Source: Acidimicrobiia bacterium
Lineage (GTDB): Bacteria; Actinomycetota; Acidimicrobiia; Spongiisociales; UBA5794
DNA length: 5,730 nucleotides
Direction of reading: 5' to 3'
Assembly: GCA_029934555.1 (NCBI GenBank)
Contig: JAOZMA010000155.1
Location: 1-5,730 of the forward strand
Part shown: positions 5,698 to 5,730 of the stretch, piece after piece
Layout of the letters: the number at the start of each line of letters is the position of its first letter
How positions within the stretch are numbered: position 1 is the stretch's first letter
The notes under the pieces: model-generated
Database searches by the model: none
Told to the model about the DNA's origin: nothing
What the model saw: only the letters and a program-made list of their open reading frames with translations
Translations under genes and position numbers: made by a program

Positions 5698-5730
5698 AGG
5701 AAGCCCCCTCGTGTTGCGAGGGGGCTTCCT
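5698..5730. terminator. Perfect 14-bp terminator-like inverted repeat at the right edge
   Basis: AGGAAGCCCCCTCG (5698-5711) pairs without mismatch with CGAGGGGGCTTCCT (5717-5730) around the 5-base loop TGTTG. The GC core and long stem are typical of an intrinsic terminator. The window ends on the last base of the stem, so the T-tract that would confirm it, and show its direction, cannot be seen. It may end transcription from the fucose isomerase-like gene, from a small RNA in the tail, or from a convergent gene to the right. Confidence 0.7.

Noticed and set aside
5506..5730. tRNA, tmRNA, SRP RNA or CRISPR array in the non-coding tail
   Set aside because: There is no cloverleaf or CCA end, no recognisable conserved core of the known RNAs, and no regularly spaced repeats.

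Overview
The window is GC-rich and almost fully coding, with strong codon preference for GAC, ATC, CTC and GTC. Two genes appear to lack a leader: a TANNNT -10-like hexamer lies 8-9 bases before an ATG that has no Shine-Dalgarno. Together with the actinobacterial look of the ribosome-rescue protein, this points to a high-GC actinobacterium, perhaps an uncultured acidimicrobial-type lineage. That assignment is inference from composition and style, not from a marker gene.

Layout. At the left edge, on the minus strand, is arfB, a GGQ ribosome-rescue hydrolase, followed by what looks like the first codons of a coupled downstream gene that leaves the window. A short divergent intergenic region (about 450-525) separates it from a plus-strand operon of three tightly spaced genes: a CobT-like von Willebrand A (VWA) protein with an HEAIH motif near its N-terminus (526-2748), a CobS-like AAA+ protein (2758-3750) and yajQ (3760-4245). 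Each inter-gene gap is 9 bases, with a purine-rich ribosome binding site running out of the upstream stop codon. A 75-base gap with its own likely promoter precedes a single gene of the L-fucose isomerase-related family (4321-5505). The last 225 bases are non-coding: a strong hairpin, a G-run-rich segment and a perfect 14-bp terminator-like inverted repeat ending exactly at the window edge.

How the genes may work together. The VWA and AAA+ proteins align motif for motif with the CobT/CobS halves of aerobic cobaltochelatase, but no cobalamin gene or CobN is visible here, so they are best read as a CobS/CobT-like ATPase-adaptor pair of unknown client. The main oddity is in the CobS-like protein. 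The P-loop Ser of CobS is Asp (GTGKD) and the Walker B Asp is Ser (SE), so the two magnesium-coordinating positions look reciprocally exchanged while sensor-1 Asn and the arginine region are kept. The adjacent yajQ, a nucleotide or cyclic-di-GMP binding family, suggests but does not show that the operon is linked to nucleotide signalling.
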